From positions 1,178,001 to 1,242,000 of the forward strand of contig CM066294.1 of NCBI GenBank assembly GCA_033816765.1: DNA of 64,000 bases, read 5' to 3'. This document shows positions 10,307 through 24,345 of this stretch, piece by piece (position 1 is the stretch's first letter; each line of letters starts with the position of its first letter). The DNA comes from Nothopassalora personata (lineage: Eukaryota > Ascomycota > Dothideomycetes > Mycosphaerellales > Mycosphaerellaceae). Position numbers and translations under genes: made by a program. The notes below the pieces were generated by a model. That model did no database searches. It was not told the origin of the DNA and worked only from the letters and a program-made list of their open reading frames with translations.

Positions 10307-11860
10307 ATGTCGTCGGCCAAGAGGAGGAAGGTGTCGCACGGAGGGGAGAAACACTCTTCTCCGGTGCAAGTCACCCAGAAAATCACTAAGCGGAAGGACG
10401 TCACCTTGGGACCCGAGGCACCCGTGAAAGCGGCACCCTCGAAGCCCAGCCCAGGAAGCACGAAGCGAGCGCACTCCGAAGTCGAAGAAGACGTCGAACC
10501 TGCTGCGGGAGAAGAAGGAGAAGAAGAAGACATGGGAGCAAGTCGTTCCGCCGAGGAAGACAAGACCTTCGCCGACCTGGGCGTGATAGAGCAACTATGC
10601 GATGCATGCGCGAATCTAGGCTTCACCAAGCCCACAGCAATTCAGAACGAGTCCATCCCCATCGCACTCGAAGGACGGGATATCATCGGTCTTGCTGAGA
10701 CAGGTAGTGGGAAGACAGCCGCCTTCGCCTTGCCCATCTTGCAAGCACTGATGGCAGCTCCCCAGCATGAACAGCACAAGTTCGGCCTGGTCCTGGCTCC
10801 GACCCGTGAATTGGCATACCAGATCTCTCAACAATTCGAAGCTCTTGGCAGCCTGATCAACGTCCGATGTGCGGTCCTGGTCGGAGGCATGGACATGGTC
10901 CCTCAAGCCATCGCCCTGAACAAGAATCCTCACATCATAGTGGCTACACCCGGCCGTCTCCTCGATCACCTCGAAAATACCAAAGGCTTCTCCATGCGCT
11001 CCCTCAAATACCTAGTCATGGACGAAGCCGACCGTCTCCTCGATCTCGATTTTGGCCCCATTCTCGACAAAATCCTCCAAGTGCTCCCCACGCAGCGCCG
11101 CACCATGCTCTTCTCTGCCACAATGAGCACAAAACTCAACAGCCTCACGCGCGCAGCACTCCAAAATCCCGTCAAAGTCAGCATCTCCAGCAGCAGCTAC
11201 CAGACTGTCAAGAACCTGATGCAGCGGTACATCTTCATCCCACATAAATTCAAGGACATATACCTCGTCTACCTTCTGAACGAATTCGCCGGGCAGACGT
11301 GCATAGTCTTCACCCGCACCATCAACGAGACCCAAAGAATCGCCTTCCTCCTCCGAGCCCTAGGCCGCTCAGCGATCCCCCTTCACGGCCAAATGAACCA
11401 ATCCGCTCGTCTCGGCGCCCTGAACAAGTTCCGCGGCGGCAGCCGTGACATTCTCGTGGCCACTGACGTGGCAGCGCGAGGTCTCGACATTCCCTCTGTG
11501 GACCTGGTCCTGAACTTCGACCTCCCGCCCGACAGTAAAACGTACGTCCATCGCGTGGGTCGTACAGCACGTGCGGGCAAGTCAGGCGTAGCGATCAGTG
11601 TGGTCACGCAGTATGATATTGAGATTTACCAAAGGATTGAGAAAGCTCTTGGAAAGAAATTGGAGGAGTACGCGACGGAGCGGGACGAGGTGATGGTCTT
11701 TGCGCCGAGGGTAGCTGAAGCCCAAAGAATCGCCATAACGGAGATGAAGAACGAACACGAGAAGCGTGGCGGAAAAGGATCAGGGGGTGGGATCGGAGGT
11801 GGGAGGGCCAAGAAGGGTGGTGGCAATCGGAGGGATGATATGGATGTCGATGAAGGATGA
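10307..11860 (+). CDS. RRP3: DEAD-box ATP-dependent RNA helicase Rrp3 (DDX47 family)
   Basis: Single exon, 517 aa. ATG 10307 (MSSAKRRK) is chosen over one 45 nt upstream because it sits in a good context (ACCATGTCG) and begins the basic N-terminus. All helicase motifs are intact: Q-motif region GFTKPTAIQ (about 105-113), motif I AETGSGKT (130-137), [34 protein letters not shown] and [13 protein letters not shown]. Rrp3 acts in the nucleolus in early cleavages of the 18S rRNA precursor. The N-terminal 85 residues are acidic and Lys-rich. The C-terminus ends in a Gly/Lys-rich tail and [11 protein letters not shown]47/Rrp3 is preferred over other DEAD-box proteins from the overall pattern around the Q motif and motif V. 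Confidence 0.93.
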   Translation: MSSAKRRKVSHGGEKHSSPVQVTQKITKRKDVTLGPEAPVKAAPSKPSPGSTKRAHSEVEEDVEPAAGEEGEEEDMGASRSAEEDKTFADLGVIEQLCDACANLGFTKPTAIQNESIPIALEGRDIIGLAETGSGKTAAFALPILQALMAAPQHEQHKFGLVLAPTRELAYQISQQFEALGSLINVRCAVLVGGMDMVPQAIALNKNPHIIVATPGRLLDHLENTKGFSMRSLKYLVMDEADRLLDLDFGPILDKILQVLPTQRRTMLFSATMSTKLNSLTRAALQNPVKVSISSSSYQTVKNLMQRYIFIPHKFKDIYLVYLLNEFAGQTCIVFTRTINETQRIAFLLRALGRSAIPLHGQMNQSARLGALNKFRGGSRDILVATDVAARGLDIPSVDLVLNFDLPPDSKTYVHRVGRTARAGKSGVAISVVTQYDIEIYQRIEKALGKKLEEYATERDEVMVFAPRVAEAQRIAITEMKNEHEKRGGKGSGGGIGGGRAKKGGGNRRDDMDVDEG

Positions 11861-12701
11861 GGTGCTCGGAGAACGACGACTGAAGGGCCGAGACGGTGTA
11901 CAGTGGTTCCCCGACCGACGGTCTTGGCGTTGACGGCGGTAATGGGTGGATACGGTCTGGCTGAACTGAGTGGAAAGGAGTGGCAACAGAATGGGCTGGC
12001 ATGTTTGAGCATTATCTAGATACCCGACTTGCGACTTTGCGGCATTTGCACAGAAGAACACGAGGAGCGCGAGGAGGATGGGTATGTAGGTAAGAACGAA
12101 AGTACGATACCTTGGTCAAATAACATACTTGTCTTGTATCATCTTTGCGTTCGTCATGAGAGTCGATGATCTTAAGGAGTCAGTACCTCTTCGATGGACG
12201 AGCCTTCTGCGGAGATATAATGGTTGGTGGCGTTTGTCTGCCCTCCGGTTCGCCCTTTTGAAAGATTCCAAGTGGTGGTGATGTTCGCATCAAACGTGCT
12301 GGTGAGCTTGTCATGAGGTGCCACGTAGCACCATCCCGATGTCCAGGCCTGATCAAGGTGAGATTACCTCGTACAATGACTATTGCGTGGTGCATCGTTC
12401 GATTAGATCGGACTTCAGTAGTGTGAGTAAAGCACAGTGAGTACCCAACCTGTCGTCAGTTTTGATTGACCCCCCTTGCAATGACTTAGCAGCGGCTACT
12501 CCCGCGCCCGTAAGACTAGTCGCACCACAAACGAACGATGTACATCACGAAACTCGTCAACAACAACAAAAGTTGTCACAAGTTCAAGCGGGGACGGCAT
12601 TGACGTGTCGTCAGTCTGCGACAAAAGCTGTTGAGCAGATGATGAAGACGTGATATGTTCACAACAACAGTGTCAACAACAACTTCACCTGGTCGGCAAA
12701 C
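11861..12701. other. Intergenic region between RRP3 and the nucleotidyltransferase gene
   Basis: It holds the RRP3 3' UTR and the promoter and 5' UTR of the next plus-strand gene. The last 160 bases are rich in CAACAACAA, typical of fungal 5' leaders. No gene or structured RNA seen. Confidence 0.45.
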
Positions 12702-15230
12702 ATGGCGGCGCCAACAGAAGAAGCAAGCGGCCTCGAGGAGCGCATACGGAAGATGATCTTGTTCAACACATCATTTCCGGACGACGCGGAAGGCCGCAGG
12801 CCACGAGTCCGACTACCCCCGTCAACATCGAATTTAGGTTACACCCAGATGCCACCAGGCATGCAACCTATGAACCACCATCCGCAGCCTTACGTCAATC
12901 ACAGCGGTTCCAGCAGCCCGGCTTCTCCTGCATACCCAGGCTTTCCACCGCCACAGTACCCCCAACATCCTCAGAAGGTACCGCCACCATATCCGGATGC
13001 ACCGCACAATCGTCACCCCGGTGGCAACCCTCTCGAAGCTCAGATGCAGCCTCAGGGCTATGCACCACTGCTGCATGCTGCCCACAATATTCCACCGGCG
13101 CCTCAGCGTGCTGCGCCGAGCAGATCGCAGCGCCAGCAGATACAGCTAGACCCCAGTGCTTTTCAGCGCGGCCCACCTCGAGGTCAGCCCGGAATTACTC
13201 GACCACCAGCCAACGGCCGGACATTGTATGACCCCAAGGCGCAGCACCCTCGTCAGGGACAGTTCACGTTCATGCGCAACGATGAGCACGAGCGCCGAGT
13301 GCAGTACCTTGAGCGCGTCGCAGCCACCGAGGTTCCAAACGTCGACATGAGCCAAGCAGAACGTCAAGAAAAAGAGGCTTTTCGCCGCGTGCTCGAGCAG
13401 ATCTGTCATGAGGTCTGCGATGAGAATCCGAACCTTCCGAAAGTGTCACTCGAGTGCTTTGGCAGCTTTCAGTCTGGCTTCGCTAGCGCTGGCTCCGATA
13501 TGGATCTTGTCATCGTGGTACAAGATCAAAGTTCGAGTGCCTCCATGTTCTCTTTGCTCGAGGACGATTTTCCAAGAGCCCTGGAGCAGAAGCTGCTACG
13601 AAGTGGGTACGGTGCGCGGCTGCTGACACGTACGAGGGTGCCGATCATCAAGGTCTGCGAGAAGCCCGGTGAAAGCTTTCTGGACAAGTTGCGCGAAGAG
13701 CGTGAGAAGTGGGACTTTCTGCCTAACGAGAAGAAGTATCCACACTTGCATCCCGAGAATGAGGCAGACGACGAGGACGAAACCACTCCGAACGAAGCTG
13801 GCGCCAAGGGTATCACGCAAGTCACCACTACCACCACCGATGGCACCGCCAACGGCACTATTACGAAGATGGAGTCCAAAGCTACATCGGTGCCAGTTGA
13901 GGATGAAGGCGAGGCGAAGAAGCAGACAATTGCAGCCGTGACAGTGGAGAACGTCGCTCCAGCAGTAGTAAAGGGTCCACAGTCTTTGGATGCGAAACGC
14001 GAGCAGTCTAAGACATGGTCTAGAGAACGCAAAGCAGGTCCGCTCGACTTCCCCGAAAAGGGCGTCGGTATACACTGCGACATCAACTTCTTCAACCCGC
14101 TCGGTCTTCACAACACACAACTACTTCGATGCTACTCTTCGTGCGATCCTCGAGTTCGACCCACGGTCCTCTTCGTCAAATCCTGGGCCAAGAAACGCCG
14201 GATCAACAGTGCGTACTCAGGCACACTTTCGAGCTACGGCTATGTCATAATGGTTCTCCATTACCTCATGAATGTTGCTCAACCACCAGTTCTTCCGAAC
14301 CTCCAGCTGCCGTGGCGGCCACATCCGGGCTGCACTCCACCTGGCGCTGACAGGACTGAAGTCGATGGCTGGGTGGTGGACTTTTGGCGCCACGAAAACG
14401 AGATCAAGGATGCTCTGCAAAACGGTCAGATGAGCGGCAATCGCGAGTCGCTAGGATCGCTGCTTGTTGGGTTCTTTCAATACTACTCGTCACAAGGACG
14501 TGGACCACAGTTCCGCTGGACCCATCATGTCTTGTCCCTACGCACACCAGGCGGCATTCTCAGCAAAGAACAGAAAGGCTGGGTGAAGGCAATCACAGAA
14601 GAAGGCGAGGGCAAGAAAATCCAACATCGCTACCTGTTCAGCATCGAGGACCCATTCGAGCTGACTCACAACGTGGCTCGAACTGTCACACATAATGGTA
14701 TATGTGCTATCAGAGATGAGTTCAGACGAGCTTACAGAATTCTTCTTCAGGTCGGAACTGGCGCACCACCGCAAGGTGAGGAGTTGTTCGAGGAGCTTGT
14801 CGAAGCGGATCAGCTGGCAGCGGCCGCAGAGACACTCAACTTAGGTGGTGCTGGTATGCAGCCCGACTTCAGCTCCGAGCAGACGGGCCACAAGGCGCAG
14901 CCGAGGCCGTCACAACACTCGAATCAGAGACCGCCAACGCAGAAGCCGTCCAATGGCATGGCAAGCAGCGCTCGAAGACACAACGATGCCAAGCCAAAGG
15001 CGAAGTCGCAAGGTCTCGACATGGCTGACCAACAAGCTTTCCCAACACTTGGTGTTGCCGCCACAAAGCCCAAGGGGCAGCGTAAGAAGGGTCGGGAAAC
15101 GGTTGCAGGCAGTATTTCTGGCGACAAGGCACAGGAGTACCTCGAGGAGTATCGCCGTAAGAAGGCAGAGGCTCAAGCTGAGAATACTGCAATGGGAGCT
15201 GCAGAGGCAGTTCTCAATGGGGACGATTAG
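12702..15230 (+). CDS. Cid1-type non-canonical poly(A)/poly(U) polymerase
   Basis: Single exon, 842 aa. The start MAAPTEEASG follows a CAA-rich leader. Residues 1-200 are Pro/Gln-rich and disordered. The nucleotidyltransferase core begins near residue 225. The signature GSFQSGFASAGSDMDL places catalytic Asp at 266 and 268, and the third carboxylate is D460 in HCDINFFNPLGLHNT. The central domain and PAP-associated domain follow (RPTVLFVKSWAKKR, then SSYGYVIMVLHYL). Between D268 and D460 lies an insert of roughly 120 residues of acidic, Thr-rich sequence, which splits the catalytic domain. Enzymes of this group (Cid1, Cid13, TUTases) add A or U tails to RNA in cytoplasm or nucleus. The basic C-terminus contains QQAFPTLG. 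Whether it adds A or U cannot be read from sequence. Confidence 0.88.
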   Translation: MAAPTEEASGLEERIRKMILFNTSFPDDAEGRRPRVRLPPSTSNLGYTQMPPGMQPMNHHPQPYVNHSGSSSPASPAYPGFPPPQYPQHPQKVPPPYPDAPHNRHPGGNPLEAQMQPQGYAPLLHAAHNIPPAPQRAAPSRSQRQQIQLDPSAFQRGPPRGQPGITRPPANGRTLYDPKAQHPRQGQFTFMRNDEHERRVQYLERVAATEVPNVDMSQAERQEKEAFRRVLEQICHEVCDENPNLPKVSLECFGSFQSGFASAGSDMDLVIVVQDQSSSASMFSLLEDDFPRALEQKLLRSGYGARLLTRTRVPIIKVCEKPGESFLDKLREEREKWDFLPNEKKYPHLHPENEADDEDETTPNEAGAKGITQVTTTTTDGTANGTITKMESKATSVPVEDEGEAKKQTIAAVTVENVAPAVVKGPQSLDAKREQSKTWSRERKAGPLDFPEKGVGIHCDINFFNPLGLHNTQLLRCYSSCDPRVRPTVLFVKSWAKKRRINSAYSGTLSSYGYVIMVLHYLMNVAQPPVLPNLQLPWRPHPGCTPPGADRTEVDGWVVDFWRHENEIKDALQNGQMSGNRESLGSLLVGFFQYYSSQGRGPQFRWTHHVLSLRTPGGILSKEQKGWVKAITEEGEGKKIQHRYLFSIEDPFELTHNVARTVTHNGICAIRDEFRRAYRILLQVGTGAPPQGEELFEELVEADQLAAAAETLNLGGAGMQPDFSSEQTGHKAQPRPSQHSNQRPPTQKPSNGMASSARRHNDAKPKAKSQGLDMADQQAFPTLGVAATKPKGQRKKGRETVAGSISGDKAQEYLEEYRRKKAEAQAENTAMGAAEAVLNGDD

Positions 15231-15519
15231 CCTGTACGATAAGATGCAAGCATGCGACGAATGGTTGATGAGTAATGAACGATGAACAAGTCGTAGATCA
15301 ACGGCCAGCTGTATAAAAATAGAGCCCTCGTAGGAATTGGCTGGTTATAAAAACACGCCACTGCACAACTCGTCCTCAGGGCAGGGCATACGCAGGTAGC
15401 CACAAAAATAAACCCTTTCCTCCTACTACAGCGCCCTTCGCTTTCACTGTCAACTCCCATGCCTCTCGCATAGAAGCCTAGCCCTCGATCAACCCGCGTC
15501 AAATGTGCCATGTTCGCAT

Positions 15520-16480
15520 GCCTCCCCACGAACTCCTGCACTGCTTTATTCATCTCCGTCGTGTAACTCAAATCCAACCAGTGCCTTCCTCCCCCAACCA
15601 CTTCCAGATCCTCATCCTCCCTTCGCGTGAAAAAATCTCAACCTCTTCTTCCGCATTCTTCTTGCCAGAACCCGCATCCTCCATCCCATGCAACCACAGC
15701 AAAGGGCACTGCCCATCTCGAACAATCGTGCGTGCAGAGAGTCGCGGCCACGGCGGTAAATAGTCGACCTCTGTAACCGCCTGCTACCATGATTGCCACT
15801 GTGCTCTCCTGTCATGATCTGCCCAGAAAGGGCGTCGGCATGAACTCGCGCCAGGCGCAATGGCCGGGGGTGGGAGGGAGGTTTATTCACAGCACAAACT
15901 TCCTCGCATCATATTCATCAGTTCAGCATAATCCTCTCCCGCTCCCAGCCCGCTCGAAATCAACGCATCAAGAAACTCCTCCAGAGCCCCTTCGACTCCG
16001 ACGTACGTCGCATCCGCAGAAGTACTCGAAAGGCGCTGGTTTGCAGTAAGGTTGCGTTCACGCCAAAGAGGGGCGGGACGCGGGTGGATCTTGGGTTGGA
16101 GGGTGAGTATGGTGGGGATGAATGACTGTTTGCGTCGTTCGGTGTAGTCGCGAGATTGAGGGACGCGGTGATTCTTCGACATGCTTCCGGGACTGTACTA
16201 AATCTCAATGGGACTGACTGCATCGGTATGATGGGTTTAGGTGATATTGCATATGGATCAGACTTGAATCTGATGTCGGTGCGGCAGCTGGACAATGTAC
16301 GAGGAGATAATGCAGTTGATGATTGTGTGCTTCTTGCCAATGAGCTCAACTGCAAGGCCGCACCGGCGAGACCTGACTGATAGAAGGACGGAAAGCCGTC
16401 TCTCTTGTTATCAGTTTCGTCCATTCTTGAACTGATGCTGGCTCTCGAAGCGGAGCTAGTCGAATTCCTTGCTCCCCAGT
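15520..16480 (-). pseudogene. Decayed alpha/beta-hydrolase gene
   Basis: No long frame survives, but fragments in different minus-strand frames look like one hydrolase. Near 15690 a frame contains LLWLHGMED followed by a Glu-rich helix, the usual site of the catalytic Asp. A shifted frame near 15590 contains GGGRHWLDL, matching the usual region of the catalytic His. Near 16470 a third frame shows an N-terminal-like segment cut by a TAG. I could not find an intact nucleophile motif. Several frameshifts and stops make this a pseudogene if the reading is right. Approximate limits only. Confidence 0.4.
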
Positions 16481-16499
16481 ATACGTCTGCTGGTGGCAT

Positions 16500-17053
16500 T
16501 GCTGCTGACTCGATCGCTGCAGTCCCTACACATCCACGTCAGAAGTACTTCTTCCTGCCGAATGTTCCACACTGAATCGGAGCAAGTCAGCCCTGCAGAG
16601 CCCAGGTGGGCATCGCTCTATTCCGATGAAGAACACTTTCCAAGTTCGATAAGCAAGACAGACAGCCCAACCTCATAAAGCTCCCTCTAATGCAGTACAT
16701 ACAATCATAAGCAAAACAAGACGAGACGCGACCGCTCCTCTGTTGCCGCATCCATGCCCTGCCTGCGTATGAAAATGAGCGACAATTTTCGCCATGTAAT
16801 GAATGTGCATATAGACATCGTTACTCGGTTGTGATCTGCGACGCCGTGCTTCCAGCTAGCTAGCTGCTTGTCCTTAATCAAAAGCAAGCAAGCAAGCAGC
16901 TAGCATAATTTAGTGGTGTAGAAAGGTCATCATCATCGTCGTCTTAATCAAGTTCGCGCCTTCTCTTCGGTGCGTCAGCGTCAGCTATCGCGATCGACCA
17001 GGGCTATGCCGTATGGCTCCTGGAATAAACTCGCTCACCCCGTCAAGGCGAGA
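16500..17053. other. Gap downstream of the kinase gene
   Basis: Contains the 3' side of the SRPK gene (stop at 17054) and an inverted repeat at 16859-16904. No coding pattern recognised. Confidence 0.45.
16859..16904. repeat. Perfect 12-bp inverted repeat
   Basis: GCTAGCTGCTTG at 16859-16870 is the exact reverse complement of 16893-16904, with a 22-base spacer that includes CAAGCAAG repeats. It lies about 150 bp past the SRPK stop codon, so it may form a hairpin in the 3' UTR. Confidence 0.6.
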
Positions 17054-19625
<2,572 letters not shown>

Positions 19626-20398
19626 GGCGAAAGGTATATAGTATGTATGCTGCTGCTGCGGCGACAACGATGGTGCACGATTTAGCCTGGTTTGCTGCTC
19701 GGCTTGATGGTCGATCTCTCTCACTGACAGCAGTTCGTTGCGAGTGCGCTGTTGCTGGGCCCCGTTTCCTTCGCTTGCTTGCTTCCCGTGCAGTGATGCC
19801 CTTCGCGTTTCGCTCGGCGGACGGCTGACCGACTCGAATCATGCACCGGCACAAGTAGAAAGTCTGCCTTGGGCGCTGCCGCTGCTGTTCCCACGCTGCG
19901 CCGCACAGAAAAACAACTGCCTCTCCTATGCAACCAGCCAAGCAGAGACACGGGCAGCGGCAGTGACGTCTCGAAGTCCTCCTCGGTGCCAGGGGGATGT
20001 GGATGTACCTGGCTCCAACAGCATCACACACTACTTTCCACGCCGTAGACCAGACCTTTGCTAGCGGTGGCGTCAGAGAGGTGGGGAGCCCGCTGCCGCG
20101 AACGGACCAGCCCGATACTATTAAAACGTTGACGTGGGACGGAGAACAAGATTGACACAAGAACAAGAAGACACATTTCCCTTCCTCCTGTGCTGCAGCT
20201 AGCCACCAGACTTTTCGGGACTTGCTCACCGTACGCTTGCCCGACTTTCGCATAATGGACATGGCCGCAAGCTTTGGCGAACCTTTCACCATTCAGGGAC
20301 GGGCGAGCGAAGCGAAGCGAGTGCACACTTCCAGCCTCAGCTGCATTATTATCCCTCTATCTTCACGGCAGCATACATACGAAGGATGTATCATAGCC

Positions 20399-20433
<35 letters not shown>

Positions 20434-21084
20434 GACAGACCTTCCCGACACTACCACACTACGCAGAAGACACGCGGAGCGCGGAGCGAGGAGGTCTAGA
20501 AGTTCTGATCATCATCCACCAAGCTGGACTTTTGGTGGGGCACATGTGAGCTCTCATCTCAAGGTTGGAAGTGAGCTTCTCCCATGCAAGATGCCATGCA
20601 GTGTAGCATGAACGAAATCTCCACGGGAATCACAGCATGAATGCACTCGAACTCGCAGACTTCCAGAACCGTCCGTCTTCAGGCACAGCATGAAGAAGCC
20701 ATGTTGTCGAGACCACGGCCCTGGCATTCGCCTGCTGCAACATCAACAAGGAACAGTTATGTCTCCGACCATCATTCTCGCACAGCAGGGCAGGAGGCCT
20801 TGCCACTATCGAAACTTGATGACCCCAACAGCTCACCTTGATGCTTGACACGGCGAGAAGAAAGGCACATGTTCACTCTGATTGAAATACTGCAGCAGCC
20901 ATGTGGGCAAACTTAATGCACCTGCGCTGCCATGCCAATGATGATTTCGGGTCATGATCATGGTCATGCCGTACTTTGCATCCCAAATGCGCAAATCCTT
21001 TCATGTCCAACAGTCCCTGTACAATGATCGCTCCACCCAACATGCTCCGTCGCTAAAACGCTCATCAGTAATCAACTCATCCTC
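19626..21084. other. Divergent-side gap with AAT microsatellite
   Basis: This is the upstream region of SRPK and the 3' side of the golgin gene. It contains an AAT repeat of about ten units at 20400-20431. No protein-like frame or RNA gene recognised. Confidence 0.45.
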
Positions 21085-23257
21085 CTACCACTTCGCCTGT
21101 ACTGCAGCGTACCACTTTTGCTCGTCCTCCTTGCTCATGTGCAAGAGCTGGCTGAGCACTGGCACGAGCTGTAGCTGATGCTTCTTCTCCTTTTGCTCGA
21201 TGAACTGCAGCAGCACGCTCTTGAGGTACACCGGATCGACCGGCGACGACTGTGCGAGTGAGGTGCTTTGTTGTGGCGCAGGTGATGCGACTCTCGGAGA
21301 GTTACTGTATGTGGGTGGTGGTACTGGGCGGAAGCTGGCTGTCATCTTTTCGATCTGCCGTTTGTTGTGCTGCTCGGTATAACGAAGCTGCTGCTCGACT
21401 TTGTCAATTCGGTCCAGCACGGCCTGATATTTTTTGCGCTGTTCGAGCTTCTCTTGCACAAGCTTGCTCGACTCGGCTTCCGCGGCGTCGAGTTCCTCGC
21501 GCAACTGACTCTTCGCTGTGCGAAGCTCGGTGACCTCCTCTCTGGCCTGAGATGCCTGCTTCTCGAGATCGGCAAGTCGAATCTGAAAGTCGGAGAGTTT
21601 GCGCTCGACCTCCTCCTTGGCTTCGGAAGCCCTGGTGGCTTCTTTTTCGGCATTGCGCAGCTTGTTCTTGAGATCGTCAATCTCTTTCGCCTTGCGTCTG
21701 CCAATGGTGCTGGCTTCATGCTCCGCACGATCCCGCTCCTCAATAGCGTGATCCAACTGCTGCGACATTTCCTTGACCTTGCCATTGGCGCGCTCTTCTA
21801 CCTCAGCAAGCATCCTGCGCATTGTCTCGCCCTCTCTGCTGCGCTCAGACAGAAGCCGGTGCGCGTCAGCAAGCTCCTCTTCGAAGCTCTCTGATTTTTG
21901 ATCCCTCTCTCTGATTCGTGTTCCAAGCTCGCGGATCTGATCGCGCAGCGCGTCATGCTTCGCTGTCACTTCTGCGCATGTCTCGGAGATCTTGGAGCGC
22001 TCGCTCTCACTGGTGGCCAGTTCCTTGTGAGTACGCTCATATGCTTCCTGTAGCTCGCGGATCTGATCGCACAGCGCGTCGTGCTTCGCTGTCACTTCTG
22101 CGCATGTCTCGGAGATCTTAGAGCGCTCGCTCTCACTGGTGGCCAGGTCCTTGCGGGTACGCTCGTATTCTTCCTGTAGCTCGCGGATCTGATCGCGTAG
22201 CGCGTCGTGCTTCGCTGTCACTTCTGCGCACGTCTCAGAGATCTTAGATCGCTCGCTCTCACTGGTGGCCAGGTCCTTGCAGGTACGCTCATATGCTTCC
22301 TGTAGCACGAGGCGCTCGGCTTCCAGTCCTTCAATGCGCTCCTGCTGCGCAAGGTCGCCGACTGTTGGCGCCTTCTTGTTCTTCTTCTTCGATTTAGATT
22401 TCTTCTTCTTCTTCTTCTTCTTGGCGTCACTCGCGCCGTCGACAGAAGGAACAGCCGAGGCGGCCGGTGTGGTAGGTGTGTCCACAGATGGGACGGCGGG
22501 CGTGGCAGGTGCGCTCGCTTCGTGTTGGCGGAGTTCAGCGGCGACGCGCTTCAGCTCATCGAGTACCTACAGCAGAACGTCAGCCCAGCGCCTTAAAAGT
22601 TATGCGGTGGATGGAGAGAGGCGCGTTATGCAATGCGTGTCTCTAACGCTTTTCTATAGTCTGAGCTGCGGGAGTACGTACCATATCGCTCTGCAGGTTA
22701 CGCTGAGTGATGAATTCGACGAATGCACCCGGGTCGGAGATCGAGGTGAGGGGGGTGTACTCGCGAAGGACGGCCTCGAAATGCTCGATGGTGGAGACAT
22801 GGGCGTGAGCGATGCGATAGTTGCGCAGGAGGTTTTGATAGCGTGAGTTGAGCTGCTCGAACTTATTGAGCTTCTGCTGGACCTCTGCTGGTAGCTGGAC
22901 CTCTGCTGGTGGCGGCGATGGTGTTTGTGCCTCGATCGCTCTTTCCTTGCCCTTTGGCGGGCGAGTGGTGGTGGGGGTGACATTCTCGGTGTCCTGCTTC
23001 GGTGGTGGTGGTGGTGGGGGTGGGTTGGCAGGCTCGATGACAACTCCATTAAAGCTGACGTGTCCGTGGCCGCCAGCAGGTGTCGCGGTCGCCTCGTCGC
23101 CGATGATGAAGCTGTCGGGATCTGGTCCCTTGGCTGCGCGGTCTGTTGCGCGCTTGCCTGGCAGCGGTTGCTGCTGCCTCTTTTGTTTTTCTTGCTCCTC
23201 AGCAATCTTGTTGTCGAGGAAGTCAAGGTTGAGGCCCTGGCGAAGGCTTTGAAACAT
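21085..23257 (-). CDS. IMH1: GRIP-domain golgin (Imh1-like)
   Basis: Two exons, 23257-22682 and 22566-21085 (685 aa), with a GTACGT donor and a 115-nt intron. ATG 23257 (MFQSLRQGLN) is preferred over codons upstream because MFQ starts are typical of golgins. The N-terminus is followed by a Pro-rich stretch, then a Lys-rich run, then about 350 residues of heptad-repeat coiled coil. The C-terminal 50 residues are the GRIP domain: VYLKSVLLQFIEQKEKKHQ with the conserved Tyr, then QLVPVLSQLLHM. GRIP domains bind Arl1-GTP at the trans-Golgi, where golgins tether vesicles. The coiled coil includes three near-identical 42-residue repeats. A GRIP ending supports Imh1; other golgins lack it. Confidence 0.85.
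21926..22303. repeat. 126-bp tandem repeat, three copies, inside the golgin coiled coil
   Basis: The start AGCTCGCGGATCTGATCGC recurs at 21926, 22052 and 22178, exactly 126 bp apart. The unit encodes 42 residues (YERT..DLATSESERSKISET and onward), which is six heptads, so copy number can change without breaking the coiled-coil register. Copies differ at only a few bases, implying recent expansion or homogenisation. Confidence 0.9.
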
Positions 23258-23560
23258 CGTTTCGCCTTCTGAGGTCAACACCTGGATTTGATGCGCTGTT
23301 TCGAGCTCTGGAGCGGCATGCCGACGGCGTAGACTGCGCTACAGTCTGCGTGGGAGGGCAATGCATGACGCGAGCATTGTGTTTGAGGAAGGTGTGGTTG
23401 TCAAAAAGTGGTTGTTTCAAGTCAAAAAAGGCAAGAGCTCGTCGTACACTGATATGTTGGTGAAGGAAGGAAGAAGCTGCCTCGAGACGGGGCAACGAAC
23501 GAAGGACGCGAGACGCGGTCGCTGCTTCCTCTGGAATCACTGTTACACGTCATTTCGCCA
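23258..23560. other. Short gap upstream of the golgin gene
   Basis: Probable golgin promoter and 5' leader. Nothing else recognised. Confidence 0.4.
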
Positions 23561-23962
23561 CTATACGCGACGCGTTGTTTGTGCACGTGATCGTTGCCCT
23601 CCCATAGCGGCGCTTCGTACATCGGTATCCTCTCTACAACAAGCGGTTGTCGTGCTGCTCGCGTGCTTTCGACTTCGACCGGCTGACAATCCGCATCTAA
23701 ATAGAAGTGTGTAAGTCTGACGACAGGCAAGGACAAGTGCGTTGCTCGGAGGCAGCGCTGCGCGAAGATTGACCGCCACTTCGTTCGTAGATGTGTAGGT
23801 CAACTCGTAGATCGTATTGCGAAGCTCCACGGGAAGGTCGAGAAAATTGATCACCTTTGCATCTGCTGTCTCGATCCGCGAGTATGGCTGCTCCATTCTG
23901 TTGCGCCTGCTGAAATGCTGCGGAAAGGATTTCGGATCGACAACGTGGTGGGGAGGTAGCAA
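23561..23962 (-). pseudogene. Truncated 2EXR-type gene (exon-1 relic)
   Basis: A 133-codon frame contains INFLDLPVELRNTIYELTYTS and, about 45 residues later, LVLACRQTY. These are the two landmarks of the fungal 2EXR (F-box-like) family. Right after CRQTY the sequence stops resembling the family. In the neighbouring paralogue (24346-25013), exon 1 ends two codons after the same motif. This copy looks like exon 1 with the rest lost. Family function is poorly known. A short real gene cannot be excluded. Confidence 0.5.
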
Positions 23963-24345
23963 AATTTCTAAGGGACCAGCTCAATAGAAGGCAGATCAAG
24001 GTGACGATAGTGAGCGCAAGCAGCATGATGCAAGCTTGTAGTAATTGTGCCGCGCTCATGCCCATAGTGTTGTCTTGCATCGCTCTTGGTCGCTGCCCTG
24101 GTGGCGCCTTGTCGATCATGGTCTGCTGGCGTCAAGGATTGGGTGTAATGCCGATACTTTCGGGAAGCAGTTTCAGTACTTGTCGCTCGGACTTTCGTGT
24201 TGTATTGAGGTGTGTAGAGATATAGCCCAGTCGCGTCAGGGGAGGAAGTATTGACATGTGTCCAGTGAGTGCATGTGACCTCAGGAGTGAAGCCACTCCA
24301 CTGTATCACCAGAGACTGGCGCGATTCGAAGCCTCCTCCCCGGAG
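23963..24345. other. Gap between two 2EXR relics
   Basis: No conserved frame or repeat recognised. Confidence 0.4.
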
